DNA from: Mycolicibacterium palauense
Lineage (GTDB): Bacteria > Actinomycetota > Actinomycetes > Mycobacteriales > Mycobacteriaceae
DNA: 64,000 nt
Assembly: GCF_002592005.1 (NCBI RefSeq)
Contig: NZ_NVQF01000009.1
Span: 42,101 to 106,100 of the forward strand
Direction of reading: 5' to 3'
The position numbers and the translations under genes were made by a program. How positions within the stretch are numbered: position 1 is the first letter of the stretch; the number at the start of each line of letters is the position of its first letter. Shown one piece after another: positions 1-8,561 of this stretch. The notes below the pieces were generated by a model. The model saw only the letters and a program-made list of their open reading frames with translations, was not told the DNA's origin and ran no database searches.

Positions 1-645
1 CTGATCTTCTTTCTGCACGGCGGCCGCAACATCTGGAGCTTCGTCACCAAGGCGTTCCCGCAGGGGGTTCGCGACCGGGTGACCGACGCGGGTCAGGCCG
101 GTTTCCGCTCCCTGGTCGGCTACGTCCGCGCCACCTTCCTGGTCGCCCTCGTCGACGCCGTGGGCATCGGGACCGGCCTGGCCATCATGGGCATCCCGCT
201 CGCGCTGCCGCTGGCCTCACTGGTGTTCCTGGGTGCCTTCATCCCGCTGGTCGGTGCGGTGATCGCCGGGTTCCTGGCGGTGGTGGTCGCGCTGCTGGCC
301 AAGGGCTTCCTCTACGCCCTGATCACCCTGGGACTGATCATCGCGGTCCAGCAGCTGGAGGGGCACGTGCTGCAGCCGCTGGTCATGGGCCGCGCCGTCT
401 CGATCCACCCGCTGGCGGTGGTTCTGGGCATCGCCACCGGCGGCGTGATGGCCGGGATCGTCGGGGCGCTGCTGGCGGTGCCCCTGATCGCGTTCCTGAA
501 CAGCTCGGTGCGCGTGCTGCTGGCCGAGGATCCGGCGGCCGAGGAGGCCCGCCAGGAAGCCCTGCTCGAACACGGGGAGTCGGTGTTCAGCGCCGACGCC
601 GACGAGGTCCCCGAACCGGACTCCGGCACGGGGGACACCCCGTGA
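1..645 (+). CDS. AI-2E family transporter, C-terminal part (5' end outside window)
   Basis: The frame is open from the first base, so this is the last ~214 residues of a longer membrane protein; the GTG at 79 is an internal Val, not the start. Several long hydrophobic helices follow one another (for example the Leu/Ala/Val-rich stretch after [12 protein letters not shown]), with the conserved [17 protein letters not shown] segment of the AI-2E/PerM exporter family and an acidic hydrophilic tail. By position before mmpL3 it corresponds to Rv0205 (about 367 aa, from memory). The family exports autoinducer-2 or other solutes; the substrate here is unknown. It is convergent with mmpL3. Confidence 0.85.
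   Translation: MIFFLHGGRNIWSFVTKAFPQGVRDRVTDAGQAGFRSLVGYVRATFLVALVDAVGIGTGLAIMGIPLALPLASLVFLGAFIPLVGAVIAGFLAVVVALLAKGFLYALITLGLIIAVQQLEGHVLQPLVMGRAVSIHPLAVVLGIATGGVMAGIVGALLAVPLIAFLNSSVRVLLAEDPAAEEARQEALLEHGESVFSADADEVPEPDSGTGDTP
627..644. terminator. Possible hairpin terminator between convergent genes
   Basis: A 7-bp perfect stem (CACGGGG / CCCCGTG) with a 4-nt loop overlaps the stop codon of the AI-2E transporter and lies before the mmpL3 stop. There is no U-tract. The stretch just downstream (638-665) is a 14-bp tandem duplication starting CCCCGTGAG. Termination here is an inference from the convergent layout. Confidence 0.3.
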
Positions 646-672
646 GTCGGGCCCCGTGAGCCGGACCCCGGT

Positions 673-3609
673 TTAGAGGCGGCCCTCGCGACGCAGGAGG
701 TCCGCGGCGCTCACGCCGCCGCCGCGCCGGGGCGGTTTCTTCTGGCCCTCACCCTCGGCGCGCGAATTGAGCTTCTCGGTGGCGGCGTCGGAATCGCTGG
801 CCCGCGGCTTGGCGATCGGGATGGCGCGGGTGGCGGCCTCCGACTCCGGGTCGTCGGGCTGTTGCGCGGGGATGGCGGTCGTGGCGTCGGCCGGCCCGGC
901 CTCGGGCGCCTTCATGCCCCGCGTCGGGTCGGACGAGGGCTGCGACCGTTGGGGCCCGGGCTCGGGCTGGCCCGTCGGTGTCTGCGGCCTGCCGCGGAGC
1001 TCGCCGAGCCAGGACTCGATCTCGCGTTCCCCGGAGGGCGGCGACTGCCGGCCCGGCCGTTGCGCGGCCCCGGACACCGCGTTGCGGACGACGTTGCGCG
1101 CGGCGGCGAAACGGGTCGTCGGCGCCTCCGAACTCGGGTCGGCGGACCGTTCCTGCGGGGCCGCGATCCGGTTGGTGCCCGCGGCCGACGGAACGTCCGC
1201 AGCCGGCACCACCCGCCCGGCGGAGCGGGGGCGCGAGGCGCCCTCGGCGGCCGGGTGGGTCGGATCGTGCGGGGGCCGGCGCACCGGTGCCCCCGCCCCG
1301 ACGAGCTCCTCCTCGTCGGCGCGTTCCTGCACGGCGGGCCGCTTGCGCTCGTCGGGCAGGTGGGTCTCACCGAGGCCGATCTTGTTCTGCAGACGTTTCA
1401 TCCAGCGCGGCGCCCACCAGCAGTCGTCGCCGAGCAGCTTCATGATCGCGGGCACCAGGAACATCCGCACGATCGTGGCGTCCAGCAGCAGCGCGATGAG
1501 CAGGCCGAACGCCAGGTACTTCATCATCACCAGGTCGGAGAAGACGAACGCGCCCGCGACCACCGCCAGCACCAGCGCCGCCGCGGTGATCAGCCGGCCG
1601 GTGGTGGCGGTTCCGATCCGGATGGCCTCGGTGGTGGACATGCCGCGCTCGCGGGCCTCGACCATCCGGGAGACCAGGAACACCTCGTAGTCGGTGGACA
1701 GGCCGTAGATCACCGCGATGATCAGGCCGATCATCGGCGCCATCAGGGGCTGCGGCGTGTAGTTCATCAGGCCCGACCCGTGGCCCTCGACGAACATCCA
1801 CGTCAGCACGCCCATCGTCGAGCCCAGCGTCAGCGCGCTCATCAAGGCGGCCTTGATCGGCAGCACCAGCGAACCGAACGCCAGGAACATCAGGATCGTC
1901 GTGGTGGTGATCAGCAGCAGCACCATCAACGGCAGCTTGGCGAACAGGCTGTGGATACTGTCCTGCTCGAGTGCCGGCGTGCCGCCCACCGAGATCGTGA
2001 CACCCCGCGGGGCGGGTATGGACCGCAGCTCATCGATCTTCTTGGCCGCGTCGTTGCGGTTGACCAGGCCGTTCTGGATCACCCGGACCGCCGGATCCTT
2101 GGAGGCGCCGTCCAGGTAGGGCCGCTCCTTCCACATGTTGTCCGGGTTGTTGTCGGGGTCGGTGAACCCGGACAGCGCCATCGCGCGGTTGCGGACGTCG
2201 GCGATCTGCTGATCGGTGACCGGCTCGCCGTTGTCGCTTTCCATCACGATGGTCAGCGGTTCGGTGCGGAAGCCCGGGAAGATCTTGTCGAACTCCTCCT
2301 GGGCCTGCCGGACGGAGTTGTCCGGCGGCAGATATTTCTCGCTGATCCCGCCCAGTGACAGCTGTCCCAACGGAATGATCAGGACGACCATGAACACCAG
2401 GATCGGCGCGGCGAACGCGATCGGGCGCTTCATCACCCGGTTCACCAGCTTGCCCCAGAAGCCGTTCTCCACCTCGGCGCGGGTCTTGGTCTTCTGCGTC
2501 TTGCTGGCCAGCCAGTTCAGCCACCAGTTCATCGGCTTCCAGTTGCGGAAGAACGGCACCCGCAGCAGGGTGCGCACCCCGAGCGCGTCGACGTGCGGCC
2601 CCAGGATGGCCAGGATCGCGGCCAGCACCGTGATCGACAGCACCGCCGAGAGCATCACCGAGGCGATGATCGCGTAGGTGATCGACTTCAGGAAGCCCTG
2701 CGGGAACAACAGCAGCGGCAGCGAGGAGGCGACGATGATCACCGCGGAGAACATCACGGTGCGTCCCGAGGTCATCACCGTCCGGCGTACCGCGGTCTCG
2801 GTGTCGTACCCCTCCGCGAGTTCCTCGCGGAACCGGCTGACGATGAACAGCCCGTAGTCGATCGCGATGCCGAGGCCGATCAGCGTCACGACTGGTTGGG
2901 CGAAGAAGTGCACGGGTGCGAACTCGGCGACCAGACGCATGATGCCCAGTGCGCCGGCGATGGACAGGCCACCGATGATGGCCGGCAGGCTGGCGGCGAT
3001 CACCCCGCCGAACACGAAGAACAGCAGCACGGCCACCAGGGGGATGGCCGCGACCTCGGCGCGCTTCTGATCCTCGCCGATGGTGCCGGTCAGTTCGCTG
3101 GCCAGTGGCTGCAGGCCGGCGAGTTTGACGTTGACGCCGGGGATCGCGAAGTCGTTCTTGACCTCGTTGTAGTTGTTCAGGATGGTGTCGTCGTTGTCGC
3201 CCTTGAGCTGGATCGACATGAACGCGTGCTTCTTGTCCGCGTCGGCCATGTTGTCGAGCACTTCGGGGCTCTTGAAGTAGCCGATCGACCGCAGGATCTG
3301 GTCGGGGTGTTCTTCCTCGACCGTGGCGAGGTTGTCCAGGATCTTCTTCTGGAAGGCGGGGTCGTCGACGGTCTTGCCCTCGGGGGCGGTGTAGATCGCG
3401 ATGATGTGGCCGGAGGTGTCACGGCCGTAGGCGTCATCGGCGACCAGCGAGGCGTGCACCGACTGGCTGCCCTCGTCGTAGAAGCCGCTCTGGGTGACGT
3501 GCTTACCCAGACTGATGCCGTAGATGCCGCCGCCGAGGCACAACGCGACCATGACAGCGATCACGATGTACCGCCATCGGTACACCATTCGACCCCACCA
3601 GGCGAACAC
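673..3609 (-). CDS. mmpL3: MmpL3, trehalose monomycolate flippase/exporter
   Basis: A 978-residue RND transporter that moves trehalose monomycolate across the inner membrane; essential in mycobacteria. The first transmembrane helix (residues ~14-34) is followed by a periplasmic porter domain (~35-180), helices TM2-6 (~185-345), a cytoplasmic linker, TM7 (~400), a second porter domain (~420-555), TM8-12 (~558-735) and a Pro/Ser/Arg-rich cytoplasmic tail (~745-978). The proton-relay Asp-Tyr pairs are at D251/Y252 (GLGIAIDYG) and D640/Y641 (YGLSTDYE), the same numbers as in M. tuberculosis. The ATG at 3609 gives the expected MFAWWGRMVY start. The TmaT-like acyltransferase at 54.4 kb belongs to the same trehalose-mycolate pathway in corynebacteria. 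No defects seen. Confidence 0.97.
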   Translation of the reverse strand: MFAWWGRMVYRWRYIVIAVMVALCLGGGIYGISLGKHVTQSGFYDEGSQSVHASLVADDAYGRDTSGHIIAIYTAPEGKTVDDPAFQKKILDNLATVEEEHPDQILRSIGYFKSPEVLDNMADADKKHAFMSIQLKGDNDDTILNNYNEVKNDFAIPGVNVKLAGLQPLASELTGTIGEDQKRAEVAAIPLVAVLLFFVFGGVIAASLPAIIGGLSIAGALGIMRLVAEFAPVHFFAQPVVTLIGLGIAIDYGLFIVSRFREELAEGYDTETAVRRTVMTSGRTVMFSAVIIVASSLPLLLFPQGFLKSITYAIIASVMLSAVLSITVLAAILAILGPHVDALGVRTLLRVPFFRNWKPMNWWLNWLASKTQKTKTRAEVENGFWGKLVNRVMKRPIAFAAPILVFMVVLIIPLGQLSLGGISEKYLPPDNSVRQAQEEFDKIFPGFRTEPLTIVMESDNGEPVTDQQIADVRNRAMALSGFTDPDNNPDNMWKERPYLDGASKDPAVRVIQNGLVNRNDAAKKIDELRSIPAPRGVTISVGGTPALEQDSIHSLFAKLPLMVLLLITTTTILMFLAFGSLVLPIKAALMSALTLGSTMGVLTWMFVEGHGSGLMNYTPQPLMAPMIGLIIAVIYGLSTDYEVFLVSRMVEARERGMSTTEAIRIGTATTGRLITAAALVLAVVAGAFVFSDLVMMKYLAFGLLIALLLDATIVRMFLVPAIMKLLGDDCWWAPRWMKRLQNKIGLGETHLPDERKRPAVQERADEEELVGAGAPVRRPPHDPTHPAAEGASRPRSAGRVVPAADVPSAAGTNRIAAPQERSADPSSEAPTTRFAAARNVVRNAVSGAAQRPGRQSPPSGEREIESWLGELRGRPQTPTGQPEPGPQRSQPSSDPTRGMKAPEAGPADATTAIPAQQPDDPESEAATRAIPIAKPRASDSDAATEKLNSRAEGEGQKKPPRRGGGVSAADLLRREGRL

Positions 3610-3682
3610 GTAAGCTCCTAACGATCTTCACGTCGCAAGTCGCGACCCACTGCGCGTGGCTGTGCAATTGTCATGTACACGG

Positions 3683-4402
3683 TCACGCCCGTGACGTGAG
3701 CAGCGAGGACAGCGGCCGGAACGGCTGCAGCCACGCTCCCTGTTCTGGAAGCGAATCTAGGCCGATCCGCGGGAGGGGCTCCCGGAAAACGCCAGGTATG
3801 TCCTCCAAGTCGACAAACTCCAAGGTATCCGACGCTAGCGCCCAGCTGGCATGTTCGCGAAATCCGAGAACCTGCACCGGGGTGCCGTCGTCGCGGGCGA
3901 TCTCCTCCAGCGGCGCCCGGAACGCCTGACCGTCGGCGGAGGCCACGATCAGCGCGGCCAGCCCCTCGCTGCGGCGCAGCGCGATGTGTTCGAGCATGTC
4001 GCTGTCGACGTCGCTGTCGTCGTCGATCTTGGGTTTGGCGAAGACCGCGAAACCCACGTTACGCAAGGCCTCCACCCAGGGACGCACAACATCGGCGCTA
4101 CCAGGGGCGATGTTGGTGAAAACGGTGGCTTCGGGCTCCAGGGTGATGCCCGGAGGGGCATCCGGGTCGGCCTGAGAGACATCGGCGGTCCGGCTCAGCA
4201 GCCACCGGCCCAGCGCGTCGAACCGGGGGCGGTGCGCCGCGGTGGGCCGCCCGCCCAGGATCGCCCCGAGGCCCATGTCGAGGTTGGGGGCGTCCCACAC
4301 CAGCAGCACCCGTCGGACGCCGCCGGTGGTCTCGGGCGCATCGGGGGCGTCGGTGTCGTGTTGGCCGGATTCGGGGGCCGCGGAGAGTTCGGTCACGCTC
4401 AC
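3683..4402 (-). CDS. NYN/PIN-like domain protein (Rv0207c homologue)
   Basis: A 239-residue soluble protein. After a ~28-residue acidic leader it opens with VLLVWDAPNLDMG, the first acidic motif of NYN (DUF88/LabA-like) PIN-fold nucleases. Further Asp residues lie around 128-136 (DDDSDVDSDMLEH) and in SADGQAF, where the remaining metal-binding acids of the family sit. Members are often RNases, but no substrate can be named. Its ATG lies inside the 3' end of trmB (4-bp overlap), so it is probably translationally coupled to the tRNA methyltransferase gene, compatible with an RNA-related role. It ends 73 bp before mmpL3, in the same direction. Confidence 0.8.
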   Translation of the reverse strand: MSVTELSAAPESGQHDTDAPDAPETTGGVRRVLLVWDAPNLDMGLGAILGGRPTAAHRPRFDALGRWLLSRTADVSQADPDAPPGITLEPEATVFTNIAPGSADVVRPWVEALRNVGFAVFAKPKIDDDSDVDSDMLEHIALRRSEGLAALIVASADGQAFRAPLEEIARDDGTPVQVLGFREHASWALASDTLEFVDLEDIPGVFREPLPRIGLDSLPEQGAWLQPFRPLSSLLTSRA

Positions 4403-5256
4403 GTCCGCTCCCAGACCAGTTCGGTGACCGCGCTTCCGGCCTCCCGGGCCTTGCCTTCGTACTTGGTGACCGGGCGGGACACCGAAATCGGCAGCGCGTC
4501 CTCCGGGGAGACCCTGCGCAGGCGGGGCTCGGCGTCACCGACCTCGGCGATCTGCTCGGCGTAGCCCGCGTGGTCGGTGGCGGCGTGCAGGATGCCGCCG
4601 GGCCGCAGCCGGTCGGCGATCAGCGCGACGGTGGCGGGCTGCAGCAGCCGGCGTTTGTGATGCCGGGCCTTGGGCCACGGGTCGGGGAAGAACACCCGCA
4701 CGCCGGTCAGCGACCCGGGCCGGAACAGGTGTTCCAGCACGTCGACGCCGTCGCCGCGCACCAGGCGAATGTTGGTGACGCCGTGCCGGTCGATCGCGCT
4801 GAGCAACTGGGCCAGCCCCCGCCGGTAGACCTCCACGGCGACGACGTCGACAGCGGGCTCGGCCTGGGCCATCGCCAGCGTCGAGGTGCCGGTGCCGCAG
4901 CCGATCTCGCAGACCACCGGCGCGTGCCGGCCGAACCACGCGTCGGTGTCGAGCGGCTCCGCGACGGTGCCGGATTGGGCGCCGGATTGGGTGCCGGCTT
5001 CGGTGCCCACTTCGATGCCGGGTTCGTCCTCACCGCCCGACCAGCGGACCTGGGTGCCCAGCTGCGGCCACAGCCGCTCCCAGGTGGCCCGCTGGGAATC
5101 GGACAGCGTCGAGCGCCGGGACCGGAAGCTGGTGACCCGCGGGTAGCGGTGCGCGGGGGGCGACTCGGCGGCCAGCTCGGCCGGCTCGGCTCCACGATGC
5201 GCACACACCCGTACATCGTCGCCTATGTCCGCTGCCAGGCCCGCATCGTGGGGCAT
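4399..5256 (-). CDS. trmB: tRNA (guanine-N7)-methyltransferase TrmB
   Basis: SAM-dependent enzyme that forms m7G46 in tRNA variable loops. The SAM motif EIGCGTGTSTLAMA and the family signature FFPDPWPKARHHKRRLL are intact, followed by the TDHAGYAEQ region. The ATG at 5256 (285 aa) is preferred over the in-frame TTG at 5268 because it gives a conventional start. The protein is longer than the M. tuberculosis enzyme, partly because of a low-complexity insert of Glu/Gln-x-Gly-x tetrapeptides before the methyltransferase core, encoded by five degenerate 12-bp repeats (4966-5025). It overlaps the downstream NYN gene by 4 bp. Confidence 0.95.
   Translation of the reverse strand: MPHDAGLAADIGDDVRVCAHRGAEPAELAAESPPAHRYPRVTSFRSRRSTLSDSQRATWERLWPQLGTQVRWSGGEDEPGIEVGTEAGTQSGAQSGTVAEPLDTDAWFGRHAPVVCEIGCGTGTSTLAMAQAEPAVDVVAVEVYRRGLAQLLSAIDRHGVTNIRLVRGDGVDVLEHLFRPGSLTGVRVFFPDPWPKARHHKRRLLQPATVALIADRLRPGGILHAATDHAGYAEQIAEVGDAEPRLRRVSPEDALPISVSRPVTKYEGKAREAGSAVTELVWERT
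4966..5025. repeat. 12-bp tandem repeats inside trmB
   Basis: Five contiguous degenerate 12-mers of the type GGTGCCGGATTG. Read on the minus strand they encode tetrapeptides such as EVGT, EAGT, QSGA and QSGT. The unit is a multiple of three, so the frame is kept. Confidence 0.8.
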
Positions 5257-5352
5257 ATTGATACCCAACAGTTGCCTTGGCCTGCGCCGGGGCGGACCGC
5301 CCGCGCGGGGGCTGTGGACGCGGGATCACGCCCGGCAGGGCCGGATGCCACG

Positions 5353-6486
5353 ATGGCTGTCCATGGGTGGCCGCCAATGAGGGGACGGGGGGACCGGATC
5401 TTCGCCGACGCCGTGCTGGCCGGCGCGCGCGCGGCCGCAGAACCCGCGCGGTCGCGCCTGATCGCCCACGCGCGGGCGGTGTCCGCCCCGTTGTCCCTGG
5501 TCATCCGCGGTCGCCCGGGAGTGGGCCGGCACACCGTGGCCGCGGCGTTGCGAGCCGCCGGACTCGCCGCCGAGGTGAGCTGTGCTGGTCTCCACACCGG
5601 TCTCCACGCCGGTCCCCGTGCCGGGGCCGGTGACCTCGACGTGCTGGTACTCGCCGAGGTACCCAAACCGGAGGACCTCGCGGGCCCGCGGCCCACCCTG
5701 GCGGTTCTGGCCAAGGCGGATCTGGCCGGTCTGCGTCCCGACGGGCCGATGGCCGCGGCGCGGCGGCGGGCCGCGCAGGCATCGGCGCTTCTCGGTGTCC
5801 CGGTGATTCCGCTGGCCGCCCCGGCGGCGGTGGCCGGCTGCGACGACTCCGTCCTGGACGCCGACCTTCTGGACGCGTTGCGGGTATTCGTCGACGAGCC
5901 CGCCGACCTGGGCTCACCGGACGCCTTCGTGTCCGGCCCGCACCGGGTGCCGGTCGCGCTGCGCCGCCTGCTGCTGGCGACCCTGGATGTGTTCGGCATC
6001 GCCGAGTCGGTCGTGGCGTTGCGGACGGAGCCGGGGGCCGGCGCCGAGGCGGTGCGCCGGAGGTTGCGTGCGGTCAGCGGTATCGACGCCGTGGTCGGCC
6101 GCATCGAGGCGGCCGGGGCCGAGGCGCGCTACCGCCGTGTGCTGCAGGCCGTGGCCGGGATCGAGGAACTCGCCGCCGCGGCCACCGGAGTCACCGGGGC
6201 GGCGTCGGCGCGCGCGGCCGCGGAACTGCTCTGCGACCGGGATCTGGTGCTCGGCCGAATGGCCAGCGCCACCGAGGTCGTGCGGGCCGCCGGTTTCGTC
6301 ATGAATCCTGTCATGGAACCCGTCACGGATCCCGCCGGTGGCGATCCGGGAGCGCACGTGCGGCGGGCCGTGCGCTGGCGGCGGTACGCCGCAGGCCCGG
6401 TGTCCGTGCTGCACCAGGCCTGCGGCAGCGATATCGCGCGGGGTTGCCTGCACCTGGCCGCCACGGTGGAAGGGGAGCGCCGATGA
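5353..6486 (+). CDS. GTPase-like protein with Arg in the P-loop (Rv0209 homologue)
   Basis: About 377 residues, function unknown. Near the N-terminus a P-loop-like sequence GRPGVGRHT has Arg where Walker A normally has Lys. A switch-like strand (DVLVLAEV) and an NKxD-like segment (VLAKADLAG) follow, so the fold looks like a degenerate TRAFAC GTPase. The C-terminal half is Ala/Arg-rich and helical. Starts are possible at ATG 5353 and in-frame ATG 5377; conserved-looking sequence begins at the second. Its stop overlaps the next gene (ATGA), so the two are coupled, as Rv0209-Rv0210 appear to be. A Gly-Pro/His-rich patch around 5580-5630 is encoded by short repeats. Confidence 0.7.
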   Translation: MAVHGWPPMRGRGDRIFADAVLAGARAAAEPARSRLIAHARAVSAPLSLVIRGRPGVGRHTVAAALRAAGLAAEVSCAGLHTGLHAGPRAGAGDLDVLVLAEVPKPEDLAGPRPTLAVLAKADLAGLRPDGPMAAARRRAAQASALLGVPVIPLAAPAAVAGCDDSVLDADLLDALRVFVDEPADLGSPDAFVSGPHRVPVALRRLLLATLDVFGIAESVVALRTEPGAGAEAVRRRLRAVSGIDAVVGRIEAAGAEARYRRVLQAVAGIEELAAAATGVTGAASARAAAELLCDRDLVLGRMASATEVVRAAGFVMNPVMEPVTDPAGGDPGAHVRRAVRWRRYAAGPVSVLHQACGSDIARGCLHLAATVEGERR

Positions 6487-8225
6487 GCCGCGGCGAGATG
6501 CCCGAGGAGGTGCTGGAGAGGGCCGAACCGCTGGTGCGCACCCCGGCCGTGCGTCGCAGGGCGGCGGTTCTGGTCACCGGACCGTGGCTGGCGGGCAGTT
6601 CGAGTGTGGCCGCGGCGCTGCGCGAGCGGACCGGCGCCGAGGTGATCGAGGCGGACGAGCTGCGCCCCGGAGAATCGGCCGACATCGTCGTCTTCGTGGT
6701 GTCGGCCACCGCGCCGCTGACCGAATCCGACTGTGCAGTACTGGATTCGGCTGCGGCGCACACCGATGCCGTGGTGGCGGTGGTGTCCAAGATCGATCTG
6801 CACAAGGACTGGCGGGAGGTGTTGCGCGACAACCGATCCCGGCTGGCCGAGCACGCGCCACGCTACGCCGCGGTGCCCTGGGTGGGGGTGGCCGCGGCGC
6901 CGGACCTGGGTGTCGCACGCGTCGACGACCTGGCGCGGCAGGTCTCCGCACTGCGCGCCGACGCTGGCCTTGATCGACGTAATCACCTGCAATCGTGGAT
7001 GTTTCGTCTTGATCAGGCGCTGAGTCGATACGACGCCGAGGCGGTGGGCGCCGGTCGCGAAGCGCATGCGACCACGCTGCGACGGGCCCGTGCCGAGGAG
7101 GCGCGACGGTCACGTGTGGACCGGTCCGAGCGCACGATCGCGCTGCGCAGTCAACTTCAGCAGGCGCGGGTGCAGTTGTCCTATTTCGCGCGCAGCCGGT
7201 GCGCCTCGGTACGCACCGAACTGCAGGAGGATGCCGCGGCCATGACCCGGGCCGCCCTGCCCGGGTTCGCGCCGTATGTGCGCGCGCGGGCCGGCGATGT
7301 GGTGGGCGAGGTCGACGACGGGGTCACCGAACATTTCGCCGACGTCGCCGCCCAGCTGGGGTTGCCGGTCGACTCCGCGGCCGGTCCGGGTGCTCCGCGG
7401 GCGCCGGAGGTCGGCGACCCGCCGCTGAGATCACACCGGGTCGAGAACCGGCTGATGCTGCTGTTGGGCGCCGGCTTCGGGCTGGGGGTGGCCTTGACGC
7501 TCAGCCGCCTGTTCACCGAGGTGGCGCCGGGCCTGGCGGTGGCCGGTGCGGTGCTGTGTGTGGTGCTGGGGGTGGCCGTCACGGTCTGGGTGGTGCGGAT
7601 GCGGGGCCTGTTGCGTGACCGTGCGGTGCTGGACCGGTGGGTCGGCGAGGTCACGGTGGCCCTGCGGGCCTGCGTGGACCAGATCGTGGCCACCCGGGTC
7701 CTGGCCGCGGAGACGTCGCTGACGGCCGCGCTGGCCGCCGAGGCCGAGGAGTCGACACGGCGGGCCGAGGCCCGGGTCGCCGACATCGACGCGCAGCTGC
7801 GGGCCCATGCGATGGCCACGGCGCAGGCCGCGGCCGCGCGGGACCGGGCCGCCCCGGTGCTGCGGCGGGCGCTTGCGGTGGTCGGTGCCGCACTCACCGC
7901 CGGGACCCGGCCCGCGCGGGCGCGTGTCGATCCCGAGGACTGGGTCGATGCGGATGTCACGGCGGCCACGCCCACCGCCGCGGATCTACTGGCGTCGCGG
8001 GTGCCGGCCAGCGGCGGCCCGAACGATCCCGCGGCCGTTGTCCCGGTCGGTGTCGGCGCCGACGAGCCCGGCGCCCCTCCGGTGGTGGACGAGCCGGACC
8101 CGGATCCGGACCGGGCACTGGGCCAGGGCCTGGACCCGGAGCTGGACCCGGAGCTGGACCCGGAGCTGGACGGGGAGGCCGCCGACCTTCCACACGCTCC
8201 GAACGCTTCGCGCACGGTGAGCTGA
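6483..8225 (+). CDS. Membrane-associated GTPase-like protein (Rv0210 homologue)
   Basis: 580 residues from the ATG overlapping the previous stop. The N-terminal domain has the beta-strand order of a small GTPase: a degenerate P-loop (VTGPWLAGSSS), a G3-like strand (DIVVFVVSAT) and a G4-like SKIDLHKD. A helical region with many Arg/Gln residues follows, then two adjacent transmembrane helices (~residues 320-375), a second long helical stretch, and an acidic tail with LDPE repeats. Paired GTPase domains, a helical bundle and a membrane hairpin resemble bacterial dynamin-like proteins, but the nucleotide-binding residues are poor. The call is structural inference; no enzymatic activity is claimed. 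Confidence 0.65.
   Translation: MSRGEMPEEVLERAEPLVRTPAVRRRAAVLVTGPWLAGSSSVAAALRERTGAEVIEADELRPGESADIVVFVVSATAPLTESDCAVLDSAAAHTDAVVAVVSKIDLHKDWREVLRDNRSRLAEHAPRYAAVPWVGVAAAPDLGVARVDDLARQVSALRADAGLDRRNHLQSWMFRLDQALSRYDAEAVGAGREAHATTLRRARAEEARRSRVDRSERTIALRSQLQQARVQLSYFARSRCASVRTELQEDAAAMTRAALPGFAPYVRARAGDVVGEVDDGVTEHFADVAAQLGLPVDSAAGPGAPRAPEVGDPPLRSHRVENRLMLLLGAGFGLGVALTLSRLFTEVAPGLAVAGAVLCVVLGVAVTVWVVRMRGLLRDRAVLDRWVGEVTVALRACVDQIVATRVLAAETSLTAALAAEAEESTRRAEARVADIDAQLRAHAMATAQAAAARDRAAPVLRRALAVVGAALTAGTRPARARVDPEDWVDADVTAATPTAADLLASRVPASGGPNDPAAVVPVGVGADEPGAPPVVDEPDPDPDRALGQGLDPELDPELDPELDGEAADLPHAPNASRTVS
8130..8165. repeat. Three exact 12-bp tandem repeats at a gene 3' end
   Basis: CTGGACCCGGAG occurs three times in a row, followed by a diverged fourth copy, and encodes LDPE-LDPE-LDPE-LDGE in the acidic tail of the GTPase-like protein. 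Confidence 0.9.
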
Positions 8226-8561
8226 GTCGCGGCCGGTCAATGCCAGTTCGAGGCCCATTCGAGGCCAATTCAAGCCGACTTATGCAAGTATTCACTTGCG
8301 TGTCACCGCCCCGCCGGCCTTTTGTCCATACATTCTGAATCGATGAACTCCGCAGATGGCGCGTTCTGAATCGTTCCTGTGAGTCAACGGACATACTGTT
8401 GAATTACCGCGGGTATCTCACCCGCGATAACCTCGTTGACAGGGACGTCACGATCTGTATCGCAGCGCCGGAATCTGTCAATGCGGATGGCGGCAGGCGG
8501 CGAGGGCAGGTGGGGCTGGCGTCCTGGGGGATGAACCCGAGCGATTGGCAGGAGAATTTCA
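8226..8561 (+). promoter_or_regulatory. 336-bp leader/promoter region of PEP carboxykinase with a dyad
   Basis: No credible gene lies here. The outstanding element is a dyad at 8404-8430: TTA, one mismatch, CGCGGGT, a 5-nt spacer, ACCCGCG, one mismatch, TAA. It could be a repressor site or an mRNA hairpin. Ten bases further on is a TTGACA hexamer (8436-8441), but no convincing -10 partner was found. The ribosome-binding site GGCAGGAGAA lies just before the ATG of the carboxykinase. Confidence 0.45.

Noticed and set aside
5257..5268. Upstream TTG start for trmB
   Set aside because: Adds only four residues and lacks a ribosome-binding site; the ATG at 5256 is a better start.
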